5,639 bases of DNA from Candidatus Cloacimonadota bacterium (GTDB lineage Bacteria > Cloacimonadota > Cloacimonadia > Cloacimonadales > TCS61), in contig JAGGWC010000079.1 of the NCBI GenBank assembly GCA_021157645.1, positions 1-5,639 of the forward strand, written 5' to 3'. Positions 1-5,639 of this stretch are shown here, one piece after another. The notes under the pieces are model-generated. The model was not told the DNA's origin and did no database searches. It worked only from the letters and a program-made list of their open reading frames with translations. Position numbers and translations under genes: made by a program. Each line of letters begins with the position of its first letter. The first letter of the stretch is position 1.

Positions 1-110
1 CCCTTAAATAATAAATTAAATCATTAATTGATATTTCTTATTAAAGATAAATATATATTTTGTAAATCCTAATTATTTGTCAATTTTAAAGTAAAATTAA
101 TTCAATATTG
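1..110. other. AT-rich noncoding region downstream of the beta-helix gene
   Basis: I see no gene here. The stretch is almost entirely A and T. The 8-base palindrome CAATATTG (103-110) directly follows the stop codon of the beta-helix gene, but there is no G+C-stemmed terminator. A minus-strand TTGACA (83-78) could be the -35 of a gene beyond the left edge, though the bases 16-19 positions further on fit a -10 box poorly. Confidence 0.5.
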
Positions 111-2411
111 TTATTTCAATAACACACATTTATTCACAGCTTTTTCGTCTCCGTTTACTTTTAGCTTTATAAAATAATTCCCGCTTGCTACTGATCTTTT
201 GTTATCATCTATCCCGCGCCAGATAATTTCAAAATGCCCTTTGGATGAATATGCATCCAATAAGGTTTTTACTTTTTGTCCTTTAATATTATAAATCACT
301 AATTCAATTTTCCCTGATTCTGCCAGGTCAAGATTGATAGTTGTAGAGGGATTGAACGGATTGGGATAATTTGAGATTTGTGTAATTTCAGGAATAACAA
401 TCTCATTTTCATCATTTGATTGTGGATCTCCTTGAAACTCATAAGCTCCCATATCTATTGTCTCACCAAAAATTCTCGGATTGCCTGCAAGATCGAACTC
501 TGGTAACTCAATGCCTGCTGGTAAAATAGTTGTTCCGTTATCTATACAGGGAGAATTCTCTAAAAGAGTGTAGGGATAATCTCCAGTAATGTCCCAACAT
601 GGGTCTGCATCCAGGTTACCTTCCATCCAATTAACAACATTCCATGAATAAACATTTTCAATACCCTCATACCCACCATCTACAAGAGAATTATGAATAT
701 TAATTGTGGAAGGATTAGTTGAAAACTCATTATCAATATAAATTTCTCCAGGATTATCTCCATAAAGAATTGAATTATAAATATTAACAACCGAATTTTG
801 CCCATCTGGTCCGATTCTGATTGCCCCACCATTGCCTGGACTGGAATTATTCCCAATCGTGCAATTAACCAAATTCAGATTTATGTTATCACCTATTCCA
901 ATTCCGGATGAACTCTCGGGCCAATCACTTTGGTATTGTATGTTTTCTGTTAATTCCATATTTGTTATAGTAACATTCATCGGTTCTGTGCCCAGCATAC
1001 CAAACGAAAGTTGAGGACGCGCATCAGATCCCGGATCAGGTGGATCATATTGTTGGTTATTGTGGATATATGCATTTTCAATAATTACTTCCTGCTCGGG
1101 CTGAAAAGAATTAAGAGAATGTAAACAAGTACAATAATTTGAATGTGAAAAAAAATTTAAAATATCAAGGTTCATATAAATTAAATCAAGATTGCGATTA
1201 TAACCCTGACATTCAGTAATTGTAATATTTTCTAAATTAACAAATTTCCCTTGTTGTGGATATGCTGTAATATACATACAAGAAGCAAAAAAGCCATTAC
1301 CATTTCCATTTATAAAAGAAATATTTTTTATAAGGTAATCTAGTTTTCTATAACCTGTAATTAACATACAAATTTCTTCAGCATCCAGGATAGTATTTAC
1401 CATTGATTCACCTATAAGAGAAACATATCCCCGCATACAAAGGGGAAATTTCTGATTGTTCATACTGTTAGAGTATAGTCCATCTGCAATATGTATCGCA
1501 TTAGGATGGAGACTATCTGATTTTACAAGTGAAAGAGCATAATTAATATTTGCTAATGGTTCATCCTCAGATAAACCATTATTATTATTATTTCCATCAG
1601 TTGAAACATAAAGATCAGCATTTATGGGTTCTAATTTGGCATTCTGTATATAAAGCGTAACATCATTTAATGGAATTCCAGTTGATGTAGCTGAGACAAT
1701 AAAATAATCATCAGGTTCCATAACTGTAAAAGTATCTACAAAAACTTCTAAAGGAGGACAATTCCAAGTTTTTGTAATTTCACAACCACCAGCTGCATAA
1801 TTTAAATAAATATTACATAACATTTCATTATCAAAAAGAATTTCAGAATAATTACCCATAAAAATACCACCCCCGGATGCGTAACTGTGATTATTAATAA
1901 TTGATACACCAGCTAAAGTGATTTTAGAATTCAAACAAAAAATACCACCTCCTGCTTTAGCATAATTATCCTTGATTAAACACTTTCTTATCATTGGCTG
2001 AGAGTCTTTTATTAGAATTCCACCTCCGCGCAATATATTTGTTATAGAATATGAACTACCGCTTCCATTGGTTAATGTAAAACCACACAAAACAGTTGTG
2101 CTGTCTTCTTCGGACATTATTCTTACACAACTTCCATTCTGGCTGCCATCTATTATTGTGTTATACATATATTCTTCATTTCCAGTTGTAAGATATAAAC
2201 TGGCAACTGTTATGTTCTTTGCGTTGAAATCTATATTTTCAAAAAAAGTTCCTGGATAAACAAGAATTGTGTCTGAATCGGCGGAAGCGTTGATTCCTCC
2301 TTGGATTGTAGTAAAATTGCCAGTGCCGTCTTGTTTAATGTGCCAGGTTGTGGATAGTAACCACGAATTAACACTAATTAGTACGAATAAAAGTAATATT
2401 TTAGATTTCAT
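111..2411 (-). CDS. Secreted right-handed beta-helix protein with C-terminal sorting tail
   Basis: This 766-residue protein is predicted to be exported and surface-attached or released; no enzymatic role can be read. Residues 1 to about 20 form a signal peptide (lysines at 2 and 4, then a hydrophobic run). Residues 23-215 look like a first parallel beta-helix: a GNFTTIQGGINAS-type start typical of pectin-lyase-fold proteins, then GGGI turns at 129, 154 and 180, a 25-26 residue coil spacing. A linker (about 222-266) leads to a second module that opens with DLYVSTDG, an Asn run and a DEPLANINYAL segment, resembling DUF1565-type helix starts. It closes near 620-659 with SPCIDNG and DMGAYEF, as in 'choice-of-anchor Q' beta-helix proteins. 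Residues 678-766 are the FlgD-Ig-like sorting tail (NYPNPFNP, YNIKGQK). The ATG is supported by AGAGG five bases upstream. The gene lies 71 bases after the amidotransferase-like gene and is probably cotranscribed with it. Pectate-lyase activity is possible from the fold, but I see no catalytic signature. Confidence 0.93.
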   Translation of the reverse strand: MKSKILLLFVLISVNSWLLSTTWHIKQDGTGNFTTIQGGINASADSDTILVYPGTFFENIDFNAKNITVASLYLTTGNEEYMYNTIIDGSQNGSCVRIMSEEDSTTVLCGFTLTNGSGSSYSITNILRGGGILIKDSQPMIRKCLIKDNYAKAGGGIFCLNSKITLAGVSIINNHSYASGGGIFMGNYSEILFDNEMLCNIYLNYAAGGCEITKTWNCPPLEVFVDTFTVMEPDDYFIVSATSTGIPLNDVTLYIQNAKLEPINADLYVSTDGNNNNNGLSEDEPLANINYALSLVKSDSLHPNAIHIADGLYSNSMNNQKFPLCMRGYVSLIGESMVNTILDAEEICMLITGYRKLDYLIKNISFINGNGNGFFASCMYITAYPQQGKFVNLENITITECQGYNRNLDLIYMNLDILNFFSHSNYCTCLHSLNSFQPEQEVIIENAYIHNNQQYDPPDPGSDARPQLSFGMLGTEPMNVTITNMELTENIQYQSDWPESSSGIGIGDNINLNLVNCTIGNNSSPGNGGAIRIGPDGQNSVVNIYNSILYGDNPGEIYIDNEFSTNPSTINIHNSLVDGGYEGIENVYSWNVVNWMEGNLDADPCWDITGDYPYTLLENSPCIDNGTTILPAGIELPEFDLAGNPRIFGETIDMGAYEFQGDPQSNDENEIVIPEITQISNYPNPFNPSTTINLDLAESGKIELVIYNIKGQKVKTLLDAYSSKGHFEIIWRGIDDNKRSVASGNYFIKLKVNGDEKAVNKCVLLK

Positions 2412-2420
2412 AATTTCCTC

Positions 2421-2469
2421 TAACTCACCCCAAACCCCTCTCTTAAACCAAGAGAGGGGCTAAGAGTAA
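2421..2469. repeat. Intergenic palindrome (10-bp perfect stem, extended imperfectly)
   Basis: CCCCTCTCTT at 2435-2444 is perfectly complementary to AAGAGAGGGG at 2450-2459 across a 5-base loop. An outer pair, TAACTC (2421-2426) against GAGTAA (2464-2469), matches at five of six positions, with asymmetric unpaired segments of 8 and 4 bases between the stems. The element fills most of the 71-base gap between the two exoprotein genes and ends just before the Shine-Dalgarno of the second. Read on the minus strand it is followed by TTTGGGG rather than a U-run, so it is a poor intrinsic terminator. From memory it resembles the CCCCTCTCC-type dispersed palindromes found in many bacterial genomes. 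It could be a REP/MITE-like unit or an intercistronic mRNA-stabilising hairpin. The pairing is certain; the function is inferred. Confidence 0.7.
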
Positions 2470-2482
2470 GTACTAATTTAAT

Positions 2483-4762
2483 TTACTTAATCATTATCAT
2501 TTTACGAGTTAGTTCTTTATTGTTAGTTTTCAGTTTATAGAAATAAATTCCTGAACCAACTGATTTATCGTTTGTATCTTTTCCATCCCAGATCACCAAA
2601 TGTTTTCCCTCTTCTGCAATACCTTTGTAAAGAGTCTTAATCTTCTGACCTTTGATATTGTACACTTCAAGAGTCACAAAATCGGAATTTTGTGTTACAG
2701 AAAAAGAAATTGTTGTTGTTGGGTTAAAAGGATTTGGATAATTTCCATGAAGTACAGGTCTGGAAACTATGTTCTCAGGTTCTTCCTGCTCTCCGAGTTT
2801 AATTACAGAATAGCCTTGTCTTCCTGAAATTATCACAGATGGTTCAAATTCTCCGGTTGCCTGGTTCAAAACAAGATAATCCTTGATCGGGGTTGAGAAT
2901 CCTCTTCCGGTTACAATCTCGTAATTGAAAGGAACAGGATCACGATTGGCACTATCGGAATATACCAGAATTTGAGCGCATGAATCTTCTACAACAACTG
3001 CTCCCACACATACTTCATCTTCAAAAACACCAATTTCTGTTACATTGGATGGAATATTCACAACATCAATAACCTCATAATCAGCTTTTTCTGTATAAGT
3101 GAAATTTTCGGATGCAACTTTCCCTTTGGGTTCTTCAGTAGTGCCAGAAGTTGTCCATTGAAAATTAGGAATTGGAGAAGTGTCTTTGAACCAAACCATA
3201 TATCCTTTACCATATTCCAGTGTTTTATTTTCTGTTGACCATGATACTGTAGTAAATGGATCACCCCTGATAATACTGCATTTATTGTAGTACCAGTCTT
3301 CAGATTTTACCTTTTCTACATACTGCCATAGATCACCAAAAGCATCAACGATATTCTGTGATTCAGGTAGCCAGTATCCTAGCCATTGATATGTGTAGGG
3401 AGAAAGCGAATATTCAAGTTCATAATCAGCTTCCATACGTGTACCGGATAATTCTAATGTGCGCTGTACATAAGGGTCTGCCTTTATTTTGTAAAGCCGG
3501 GTGCTTTGAATATCATATGAGGGATAATTCCATTGGTAAGGGAAACCATCATAATCATAAATTAACACATCTTCTACAGCTTCGAAAAATATGTTTTCAA
3601 TATCATCAAATGGTTCTATAGTTTGCAGAATAGGAACGATATCTACCGCTTCGTTTGTGGTTGCATCGCGAACTAAAAGGGGAAAGGAATCCCAGTTGTA
3701 ACCTTCAGAGCCTTCAGAGAAGATTTTCATTTCCAGGAAATTTGAATATACTATCGGCTCTTCATCTCTTGAAATTACTACACAATCAAATTGATTTAAA
3801 CCATTTTCTAATTCAGTTTGCGTTTTCACTGTATAACTATTATTTTCATTTTCTTGCCAGGATAGTAAATGATGATTCCAACTATTGCCCCCATTTCTGA
3901 ATAGATATAGTGTTTCTCCATCTGTTAATACAAAATTAACAACATTATGCCAATAGTCGTCCTGATAATATGGATCACTAAAATCATTCTGCAGAACAAT
4001 ATTATCAACAGTGGCAGTTAACGCATCTTGTATTCCTGATAAAACATCACCATCGTTGTCCATTATATTGCTCATGATCCAGTGAAATAGAATTTCACTG
4101 TCAATAAACTGATCATAATATGAATAGTTAGTATTCCAATTCGAAGGGTGATTTGTTGATGAAAACCAACTTGTTCCTCCCAATTCGGTATACAGAGCAT
4201 GCTTTATGTCATCATCAATACCACCATTATGCATAAATTGAAATGTACTTGTGCCATAATCAAATCTAAAGGGATGATTTCCTAAAGCCGTACTGCTTCT
4301 TCTATCATGTCCTAAAACAATTGCCACATCATTATCATCAAGTTTTATTGCATCTCGTGCTGCTTCCATTGGTCCAGTATACCAATGAATGTTATTGTAA
4401 AAATAATCATAATAATAAGTATTGCTTGTTATATTCTGAGCAGTCACATACCAAGCATGATCACTATAGAATTCGGTTAAAAGATTCGTTGTATTAATAT
4501 AAGGAAAGTATCCATTATTACCTACATAAGTAATACCATATCCATCATGATTGTAACTGGCAGAGGAAAAATTTATTAAAAAATCAATGAACTCATCAGG
4601 ATCATCGTAATCACCAGAACCTCCCGCTATTGTTGATATATTGTATCCTGTTTTTGCAAGCATAACAGCCATATCACAATCTGCATACAAAACAACATAT
4701 CCTAAAACCATCACGAGTAACATTGCTACTATCAGTATTGATTTAATGTTTTTGGAAAACAT
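2483..4762 (-). CDS. Secreted class II glutamine amidotransferase-like protein with sorting tail
   Basis: This is a 759-residue exported protein. Residues 1-27 form a signal peptide (basic start, long hydrophobic core, LYA before the likely cut). Residues 29 to about 340 match the class II (Ntn) amidotransferase fold of the YafJ/GATase_4 type motif by motif: candidate nucleophile Cys29, HDGYGI at 72-77, GHDRRSS at 151-157 with NHPF at 162-165, HNGGID at 178-183, DSE at 221-223, and VLTDGETLYLFRN at 278-290. Family members use an N-terminal Cys to release ammonia from glutamine or to hydrolyse gamma-glutamyl-type amides; the substrate here is unknown. Residues about 341-540 look like two related W/GY-rich modules, and 545-655 like a further beta-rich module with Cys585 and Cys595 as a possible disulfide. 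Residues 671-759 are the FlgD-Ig-like sorting tail (NYPNPFNP, YNIKGQK). AGGAG seven bases before the ATG supports the start. Usual YafJ proteins are cytoplasmic and about 250 residues, so export and this length are odd. The gene heads a probable two-gene unit. Confidence 0.93.
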   Translation of the reverse strand: MFSKNIKSILIVAMLLVMVLGYVVLYADCDMAVMLAKTGYNISTIAGGSGDYDDPDEFIDFLINFSSASYNHDGYGITYVGNNGYFPYINTTNLLTEFYSDHAWYVTAQNITSNTYYYDYFYNNIHWYTGPMEAARDAIKLDDNDVAIVLGHDRRSSTALGNHPFRFDYGTSTFQFMHNGGIDDDIKHALYTELGGTSWFSSTNHPSNWNTNYSYYDQFIDSEILFHWIMSNIMDNDGDVLSGIQDALTATVDNIVLQNDFSDPYYQDDYWHNVVNFVLTDGETLYLFRNGGNSWNHHLLSWQENENNSYTVKTQTELENGLNQFDCVVISRDEEPIVYSNFLEMKIFSEGSEGYNWDSFPLLVRDATTNEAVDIVPILQTIEPFDDIENIFFEAVEDVLIYDYDGFPYQWNYPSYDIQSTRLYKIKADPYVQRTLELSGTRMEADYELEYSLSPYTYQWLGYWLPESQNIVDAFGDLWQYVEKVKSEDWYYNKCSIIRGDPFTTVSWSTENKTLEYGKGYMVWFKDTSPIPNFQWTTSGTTEEPKGKVASENFTYTEKADYEVIDVVNIPSNVTEIGVFEDEVCVGAVVVEDSCAQILVYSDSANRDPVPFNYEIVTGRGFSTPIKDYLVLNQATGEFEPSVIISGRQGYSVIKLGEQEEPENIVSRPVLHGNYPNPFNPTTTISFSVTQNSDFVTLEVYNIKGQKIKTLYKGIAEEGKHLVIWDGKDTNDKSVGSGIYFYKLKTNNKELTRKMIMIK

Positions 4763-4788
4763 AATAAAACTCCTTTTTTATTATTCCA

Positions 4789-4816
4789 ATTAGATAGAAA
4801 TGATTTTTTACTTCAA
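4789..4816 (-). promoter_or_regulatory. Candidate sigma70-like promoter of the amidotransferase-like gene
   Basis: On the minus strand TTGAAG (4816-4811, four of six matches to TTGACA) is followed after 16 bases by TCTAAT (4794-4789, five of six to TATAAT). Transcription would start near 4782, giving a leader of about 20 bases that contains the AGGAG ribosome site. Position and spacing are good, but the region is very AT-rich, so a chance match is possible, and promoter consensus in this lineage is not well known to me. Confidence 0.4.
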
Positions 4817-4840
4817 GAACTTTTTTAACTAACAGGAAAA

Positions 4841-4871
4841 TTAACGGTTAATTGCCAGAATAAATTGGCAA
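4841..4871. promoter_or_regulatory. Two adjoining inverted repeats, operator-like
   Basis: TTAAC-G-GTTAA (4841-4851) is an inverted repeat with 5-bp arms around one base. Immediately next to it TTGCCA (4852-4857) and TGGCAA (4866-4871) form a second inverted repeat with an 8-base spacer. They begin about 25 bases upstream of the candidate -35 box of the amidotransferase-like gene, a usual place for an activator site. The repeats are plain in the sequence; binding by a regulator is inference, and short AT-rich palindromes are common by chance. Confidence 0.35.
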
Positions 4872-5011
4872 AGTTTGATTATTAAAATTTACTCTTTCTT
4901 TTCAAACAATGATATTTCTACATTTTGTAGTTTGCATAATTTCTGTTATGGATCTCACATTTTTCTTATCTTCCCTCTTTGTATATGTTTTGAGTTGCTT
5001 ATAACACAAAT

Positions 5012-5032
5012 AGCCACTAATAAATAGTGGCT
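5012..5032 (-). terminator. Terminator-like hairpin after the response regulator
   Basis: AGCCACTA (5032-5025 on the minus strand) pairs perfectly with TAGTGGCT (5019-5012) around a 5-base loop, 22 bases beyond the receiver stop codon. It is followed in the direction of transcription by ATTTGTGTT, a modest U-rich tail. On the plus strand the following bases are TCAACAAATG, so termination there is unlikely. It probably separates the receiver transcript from the exoprotein genes downstream. Confidence 0.55.
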
Positions 5033-5054
5033 TCAACAAATGAATATATCTCTA

Positions 5055-5453
5055 TTAATTCGTACTATAGTGTAATATCAGATTTGTATTAAGACTTTGT
5101 CCTATAAAATTACTTAATGCTCTTCGGAGTTTCAATTCTTCAACAGGTTTAGAGATAAAGATTCCCGATTTTATATGAGAAGTCTCTCGTTCAGTTATTC
5201 TATCTATATAAGCAGAACAAAATACTATCGGTATTTCATGCTTTTCTCCAATTTTTATAGCGGCATCAATTCCATTTAGCTCACCATCCAGATTAATATC
5301 CATGAAAATAACATCCGGTGTTAAACTATCTGCATAGGCAATTGCTTTCTCACCTGAAGATACCATAGCAATTACTTCATAACCAAAACTCTCTAAGGTT
5401 AATTTCAAATCTTCTGCAATAATAAATTCATCCTCAACTATCATAATTCTCAT
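5055..5453 (-). CDS. Stand-alone CheY-like response regulator receiver
   Basis: This 132-residue cytoplasmic protein is a single phosphoreceiver domain with no output domain. Visible hallmarks are the acidic pocket E7-D8 in MIVEDE, the phosphoacceptor D52 in IFMDINLDG, S80 where most receivers have Thr or Ser after beta-4 (VFCSAY), and the K102-P103 pair after beta-5 (FISKP). The subtype, with GEKAI, a GELNGIDAA stretch and ITERE after the SAY, resembles receivers found beside PAS-type histidine kinases. Residues after about 118 form a short tail of no recognised function. It should be phosphorylated by a sensor kinase not present in this window and act by protein contact or as a phosphorelay intermediate. 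The start is supported by GAGG ten bases upstream. An ATG eight bases earlier (5461-5459) is out of frame and reaches TGA after three codons. A terminator-like hairpin follows. Confidence 0.93.
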   Translation of the reverse strand: MRIMIVEDEFIIAEDLKLTLESFGYEVIAMVSSGEKAIAYADSLTPDVIFMDINLDGELNGIDAAIKIGEKHEIPIVFCSAYIDRITERETSHIKSGIFISKPVEELKLRRALSNFIGQSLNTNLILHYSTN

Positions 5454-5508
5454 TTTTTCATTTCCTCATTTAGTTTAACACGGTAAACCCGCTCTGTTAG
5501 AACTCAGT

Positions 5509-5532
5509 CTCGAAGCAGTTATCTGCTTCGGG
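5509..5532. repeat. Hairpin in a G+C-richer intergenic patch
   Basis: CGAAGCAG (5511-5518) and CTGCTTCG (5523-5530) form a perfect 8-bp stem around TTAT. A T-G wobble and one more C-G pair extend it to 5509-5532. The surrounding patch (about 5480-5533) is visibly richer in G+C than the flanks and has other small symmetric pieces (GGT-AA-ACC at 5482-5489, GTT-AG-AAC at 5496-5503, ATTCA/TGAAT at 5534-5551). Neither strand has a U-run after the stem, so it is not a classical terminator. A dispersed intergenic repeat or a leader structure of the receiver gene are the likeliest readings. Confidence 0.55.
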
Positions 5533-5559
5533 CATTCATGAAATTCTGAATTACTTATC

Positions 5560-5639
5560 CTATTTTTTTACGATAAATATTTCTCCATCTATTATTACGA
5601 TGAAATAATCCTTATTCTCAAATATCTTTTTCATAATCC
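5560..5639 (-). CDS. Possible C-terminal end of an upstream gene (partial)
   Basis: On the minus strand an open frame enters from the window edge, with an in-frame ATG at 5634-5632, and reads to TAG at 5562-5560. From that ATG it would encode MKKIFENKDYFIVIIDGE and six more residues ending in KK. It may be the tail of a gene lying beyond the window or a 24-residue peptide; there is too little upstream sequence to see a ribosome site. The composition (Lys, Ile, Phe, Asp-rich) is protein-like but also fits AT-rich chance. No family is recognisable. It is codirectional with the receiver gene, 106 bases away. Confidence 0.3.
   Translation of the reverse strand, partial: IMKKIFENKDYFIVIIDGEIFIVKK

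Noticed and set aside
50..83. Promoter reading leftward out of the window
   Set aside because: The minus-strand TTGACA at 83-78 is perfect, but with 16-19 base spacing no good -10 box appears (AAATAT, AATATA), and the downstream gene cannot be seen.
2435..2459. Intrinsic terminator between the two exoprotein genes
   Set aside because: The stem is strong, but the minus-strand sequence after it is TTTGGGG without a U-run, and it stands right before the next ribosome site.
3058..3264. Minus-strand open frame of 68 codons in another frame
   Set aside because: It overlaps the coding frame of the amidotransferase-like gene completely and shows no domain, so it is a chance frame.
3358..3621. Plus-strand open frame of 87 codons
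   Set aside because: It lies wholly inside the amidotransferase-like gene on the opposite strand, has no recognisable domain, and the minus-strand reading is clearly protein-like throughout. The other plus-strand frames at 832, 2068, 2269, 2600 and 3655 fail in the same way.
4676..4690. Lipoprotein signal at Cys29
   Set aside because: The residues before the Cys are Leu-Tyr-Ala-Asp; a lipobox needs a small residue such as Gly or Ala directly before the Cys.
4918..4930. Short hairpin CTACA-TTT-TGTAG in the 292-base gap
   Set aside because: Five base pairs in AT-rich DNA are expected by chance, and it has no clear position relative to a promoter or gene end.
1..5639. CRISPR array, tRNA, rRNA or transposase
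   Set aside because: I saw no regularly spaced direct repeats, no tRNA-like cloverleaf, no rRNA-like conserved sequence and no transposase motifs in the coding frames.

Overview
The window is AT-rich bacterial DNA. Three complete genes and a possible gene fragment at the right edge all lie on the minus strand, so transcription runs from high to low coordinates. Two large genes encode secreted multidomain proteins. Both end in the same roughly 90-residue FlgD-Ig-like / Por_Secre_tail-type domain, with NYPNPFNP[ST]TTI followed by YNIKGQK[VI]KTL. This tail, the modular exoproteins and the low G+C point to the FCB superphylum. Candidatus Cloacimonadota is my best guess; Ignavibacteria, Marinimicrobia and related lineages are alternatives. 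There is no rRNA or other phylogenetic marker, so the assignment rests on protein style alone.

Layout in the direction of transcription. (1) 5639-5560: the last 24 or so codons of an open frame that runs off the window edge. (2) 5559-5454: a 106-base gap holding a G+C-richer patch with an 8-bp perfect hairpin and other small inverted repeats. (3) 5453-5055: a stand-alone CheY-like receiver, followed by a terminator-like hairpin at 5032-5012. (4) 5054-4763: a 292-base gap with that hairpin, two adjoining inverted repeats (4841-4871) and a sigma70-like promoter (4816-4789). (5) 4762-2483: a secreted protein whose N-terminal third is a class II (Ntn-type) glutamine amidotransferase-like domain of the YafJ family, followed by structural modules and the sorting tail. 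(6) 2482-2412: a 71-base gap with a strong 10-bp palindrome. (7) 2411-111: a secreted right-handed beta-helix protein with two helix modules and the same tail. (8) 110-1: very AT-rich noncoding DNA.

The two exoprotein genes are codirectional and closely spaced with no clear promoter between them, so they are probably cotranscribed and exported by the same route. The receiver gene is separated from them by its own terminator-like hairpin; any regulatory link is speculation. The most unusual feature is the exported amidotransferase-like enzyme. Its catalytic-type motifs are preserved, but its candidate nucleophile cysteine sits one residue beyond the likely signal peptidase site.
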